NCBI RefSeq assembly: GCF_024584515.1
Contig: NZ_CP102173.1
Location: 186,001-250,000, forward strand
Source: Aeromicrobium wangtongii
GTDB taxonomy: Bacteria; Actinomycetota; Actinomycetes; Propionibacteriales; Nocardioidaceae
DNA: 64,000 nt
Direction of reading: 5' to 3'
The translations under genes were made by a program, and so were the position numbers. The number at the start of each line of letters is the position of its first letter. Positions within the stretch are counted from its first letter, which is position 1. Below, one piece after another: positions 61,686 to 64,000 of the stretch. The notes below the pieces were generated by a model, which saw only the letters and a list, made by a program, of their open reading frames with translations, ran no database searches and was not told the DNA's origin.

Positions 61686-62641
61686 GCGAGCTCCTTGAGC
61701 TGCTCGGCCAGCTCGTACAGGGCACCGAGGTCGATGCCGTCGCTCAGCAGCGGCAGCTCGACGAGTGGACGTCCGCAGTCCTCCAGGATCTCGCGCTGGC
61801 CGTCCTGCAGGCGCTGCCGCTCGAGGTGTGCGGTGCCACCGGCGATGAGCGCGGGGGCCGCCGCGGCGTCCAGGTCGACGCGACGCAGGGAGGTCGCGAC
61901 CGTCGCGGTCTTGAGCGATCCGCTCGACAGGGCCTCGCGGGTCGCGACGGACAGCATCGAGGGACGGACGAGGTTGAGGATCACGTGGCCCACCGGGAGC
62001 CGGTCGGACGTCAGCTCGGTGATGCCGTCGATCGTCTCCTGCACCGGCATCTCCTCCAGCACGGTGACCAGGTGCACGCGGGTCTGCGGCGATCTCATCA
62101 TCTGCATGATCGAGTCGGCCTGACGGCGGATGGGGCCCACCTTCGCCAGGCCGGCGACCTCCGCGTTGACGTTGAGGAAGCGGCTGATGCGGCCGGTCGG
62201 CGGGGCGTCCATGATGACCGCGTCATAGGCGAACCGGTTGCCGTCGCGGCGACGCGCGGCCTCGTAGACCTTTCCGGTCAGCAGGACGTCGCGGACACCC
62301 GGCGCGATCGTCGTGGCGAAGTCGATGATGCCGAACTTGTCGAGTGCCTTGCCGGCCCGGCCGAGGCGGTAGAACATCGCCAGGTACTCCAGCAGGGCGG
62401 CCTCGGGGTCGATCGCGAGCGCGTAGACCTCGCCGCCGCCCGGTCCGACGGCGATCTGGCGCTCCTCGTACGGCAACGGCGGGACGTCGAACAGCTGGGC
62501 GATGCCCTGGCGCCCCTCGACCTCGCAGAGCAGGACCTTCTTGCCCCGCCCGGCCAAGGACATCGCGAGAGCGGCGGCGACGGTCGTCTTGCCGGTGCCG
62601 CCCTTGCCGGTGACGACATGGAGCTGGGTCGAGAGAGCCAC
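61682..62641 (-). CDS. ArsA/GET3-like ATPase (Rv3679-like)
   Basis: The product has 319 residues. Deviant Walker A is VTGKGGTGKTTVAAALAMSL at 10-29, and IMDAPPTGRISRFL forms switch II. Its stop overlaps the next ATG (ATGA), so the two ATPases are translated in a pair and likely form a heterodimer. A start without a strong ribosome site is at 62641. Membership as for the partner gene. Confidence 0.9.
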   Translation of the reverse strand: MALSTQLHVVTGKGGTGKTTVAAALAMSLAGRGKKVLLCEVEGRQGIAQLFDVPPLPYEERQIAVGPGGGEVYALAIDPEAALLEYLAMFYRLGRAGKALDKFGIIDFATTIAPGVRDVLLTGKVYEAARRRDGNRFAYDAVIMDAPPTGRISRFLNVNAEVAGLAKVGPIRRQADSIMQMMRSPQTRVHLVTVLEEMPVQETIDGITELTSDRLPVGHVILNLVRPSMLSVATREALSSGSLKTATVATSLRRVDLDAAAAPALIAGGTAHLERQRLQDGQREILEDCGRPLVELPLLSDGIDLGALYELAEQLKELA

Positions 62642-62750
62642 GCCACGAGCCTACCGAGCATGCGCGAGTTCGCCTCCCGATCGGGACCGGCAGCGTTTCG
62701 GCGGTCGCTGGCCGGCCGCATCGGCTGCGCACACCGATACAGTCGGCATC

Positions 62751-62906
62751 ATGACGAAATGGGAGTACCTCACCGCGCCGGTCCTCGTCCACGCGACCAA
62801 GCAGATCCTCGACAACTTCGGGCAGGACGGCTGGGAGCTCGTCCAGATCGTCCCGGGGATGAATCCCGAGAACCTGGTCGCCTACTTCAAGCGACCGGTC
62901 GCATGA
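62751..62906 (+). CDS. DUF4177 domain small protein (Rv3678A-like)
   Basis: The product has only 51 residues from ATG 62751. KWEYLTAPVLVHATKQILDN and GWELVQIVPG are the DUF4177 pattern, a small beta-alpha-beta protein of unknown role. It lies in the same place as Rv3678A in M. tuberculosis, next to the RidA gene, which supports it being real. Confidence 0.88.
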   Translation: MTKWEYLTAPVLVHATKQILDNFGQDGWELVQIVPGMNPENLVAYFKRPVA

Positions 62907-62934
62907 GCCGCGCGGCCGAAGGACGGGTCCGCTG

Positions 62935-63396
62935 ATGTCCGCCGTGGACGACCGCCTCGCCGGAGCCGGCCTGAGCGTCCCGCCCGTCCCCGCGCCCGTC
63001 GCGGTCTACGTCCCGGCGGTCCGGACCGGTTCATACGTCTACACGTCGGGCCAGCTGCCGCTGCGCGACGGCGAGCTGCTCGCGACCGGCAAGGTCGGTG
63101 GCGAGATCAGCGCCGAGGACGCCTATGACTGCGCACGGCAGGCCGCCCTCAACGCGATCGCCGCCGTCGGCTCGGTCGTCGACGACCTGGATGCGGTCGT
63201 GCGGGTCGTCAAGGCCACGGTGTTCGTCGCCAGCACCCCGGACTTCACCGGCCAGCCCGGGGTGGCCAACGGCGCCAGTGAGCTGTTCGGCCTGGCCTTC
63301 GGGGATGCCGGACAGCACGCCCGCAGCGCCGTCGGTGTGCCGGTGCTGCCCCTGGACTCACCCGTCGAGGTCGAGCTGATCGTCGAGGTCGGATGA
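62935..63396 (+). CDS. RidA (YjgF/YER057c/UK114) family protein (Rv3678c-like)
   Basis: The product has 153 residues. VRTGSYVYTSGQLPLRDG, an ALNAIAAVGSVVDDLDAVVR core with the family spacing, and VPVLPLDSPVEVELIVEV at the end are RidA features. The usual substrate Arg is replaced or shifted in this subfamily. RidA proteins hydrolyse reactive enamine/imine intermediates of PLP enzymes. Stop overlaps the Nudix start (ATGA). Confidence 0.92.
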   Translation: MSAVDDRLAGAGLSVPPVPAPVAVYVPAVRTGSYVYTSGQLPLRDGELLATGKVGGEISAEDAYDCARQAALNAIAAVGSVVDDLDAVVRVVKATVFVASTPDFTGQPGVANGASELFGLAFGDAGQHARSAVGVPVLPLDSPVEVELIVEVG

Positions 63397-64000
63397 CCGT
63401 CCGGATCCCGGTGCCGGATCGGCTTCGCGCGGCGGCGGAGAACCCGCCGCCGGCGCCGGCCGAGCCGCGCGACGCCGCGACGATCGTCGTGGTCCGCGAC
63501 GGGGACGAGGGGATCGAGGCCTACCTCATGCGGCGCCAGAGCAGCATGGCGTTCGCGGCCGGGATGTACGTGTTTCCCGGTGGCGGTCTCTCGAGGGCTG
63601 ACGTGGAGCGCGAGGTGCCGTGGGTCGGACCCGATGCGACGGAGTGGGGACGCCGGTTCCGGTGCGCCCCCGACCTCGCTCGCGGACTGGTCGTGGCCGC
63701 GGTGCGCGAGACGTTCGAGGAGACCGGGATCCTCCTGGCCGGCCCCGATGGCGACACGATCGTGTCCGACACCAGCAGCGCCGAGATGCAGGCTGCCCGG
63801 CCGGCTCTCGACGCCGGTGAGATGGCCTTCGCCGACTTCCTGACCGATCACGGTCTCGTGCTGCGGGCCGACCTGGTGGGCGCGTGGGCGCACTGGATCA
63901 CCCCCGCATTCGAGCCGCGGCGCTATGACACCCGGTTCTTCGTCGCGGCGCTTCCGGACGGCCAGCGGGTCGGCACGATGAGCCGCGAGGCCGATCATGC
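63393..64000 (+). CDS. Nudix hydrolase, 3' part missing
   Basis: About 202 codons from ATG 63393 run to the window end. TIVVVRDGDEGIEAYLMRR is the first strand, AGMYVFPGGGLSRADVE the start of the fold, and RETFEETGILLAG the core REUxEExGU of the Nudix box. An insertion of about 40 residues separates the two, as in NUDT19/CoA-diphosphatase-like members. It hydrolyses a nucleoside-diphosphate derivative. The end lies outside the window. Confidence 0.88.
   Translation, partial: MTVRIPVPDRLRAAAENPPPAPAEPRDAATIVVVRDGDEGIEAYLMRRQSSMAFAAGMYVFPGGGLSRADVEREVPWVGPDATEWGRRFRCAPDLARGLVVAAVRETFEETGILLAGPDGDTIVSDTSSAEMQAARPALDAGEMAFADFLTDHGLVLRADLVGAWAHWITPAFEPRRYDTRFFVAALPDGQRVGTMSREADH

Overview
The window is about 64 kb of high-GC DNA. 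Its gene content and order are those of an actinobacterium: WhiB, a deazaflavin-dependent nitroreductase, a LytR_C protein, and dnaX/recR/ask/asd and whiB4-type blocks arranged as in Mycobacterium. I infer a Nocardioidaceae-like organism (Aeromicrobium or Nocardioides type). This is a guess from gene content and was not tested by any search. Coding density is high, many starts are GTG, and ATGA/GTGA overlaps are frequent. I see no rRNA, CRISPR array, IS transposase or phage genes.

Region 1 to 24 kb is metabolic and envelope housekeeping. It holds a secreted hydrolase (cut by the window edge), a Lys/Ala-rich protein, an AsnC regulator, a DadA-type oxidase, a class III cyclase, an F420-type reductase, an aldo/keto reductase and a lipoate ligase. 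A Vsr/DUF559-like nuclease ORF then sits exactly between two copies of a 63-bp nested hairpin. An acyl desaturase / ferredoxin-reductase / small zinc-site operon follows, then a MalY-like lyase, a GGDEF protein, CsbD, an antiporter, a LytR_C pair, a PAP2 protein and a MarR/MFS efflux pair with a clear operator. The stretch ends with a GMC oxidase / DUF2804 group and a siderophore-interacting protein.

Region 24.4 to 35.5 kb is a surface-glycan (polysaccharide) cluster. It has a GT4 glycosyltransferase, two DegT-type sugar aminotransferases, an epimerase/dehydratase, a Gfo/Idh oxidoreductase and two left-handed-beta-helix acyltransferases, one of them LpxA-like. It also has a flippase-like membrane protein, a large polytopic membrane protein and an LhgO-type oxidase. 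It ends at tRNA-Ser(GGA) and the SRP RNA gene, which is followed by a striking 25-bp hairpin.

Region 36 to 51.4 kb holds a two-subunit acyl-CoA dehydrogenase, a ThrE exporter, a lipase-like hydrolase, dnaX, a trifunctional PabB-PabC-PabA fusion, an N-acyl-D-amino-acid deacylase with its TetR regulator and operator, recR, ask (with a probable internal beta start), asd and aroQ. The folate (pab), shikimate (aroQ) and aspartate-pathway genes lie close together.

Region 51.4 to 64 kb holds a basic membrane protein, a TetR / FtsX-type ABC exporter unit with an operator, and a Tat-signal amidohydrolase with one altered metal-ligand motif. It also has tRNA-Pro(CGG), a metallophosphoesterase, a YqeY protein, and a block collinear with Mycobacterium tuberculosis Rv3678c-Rv3683: RidA, DUF4177, two ArsA-like ATPases, WhiB4, a class A PBP and the phosphoesterase. 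A Nudix hydrolase runs off the right edge.

The most unusual items are the hairpin-flanked nuclease cassette (6942-7960), the triple PABA fusion (42739-45405), the LpxA-like enzyme in a Gram-positive glycan cluster, several perfect palindromes that look like operators, and the large hairpins at 35906-35959 and 57776-57833.
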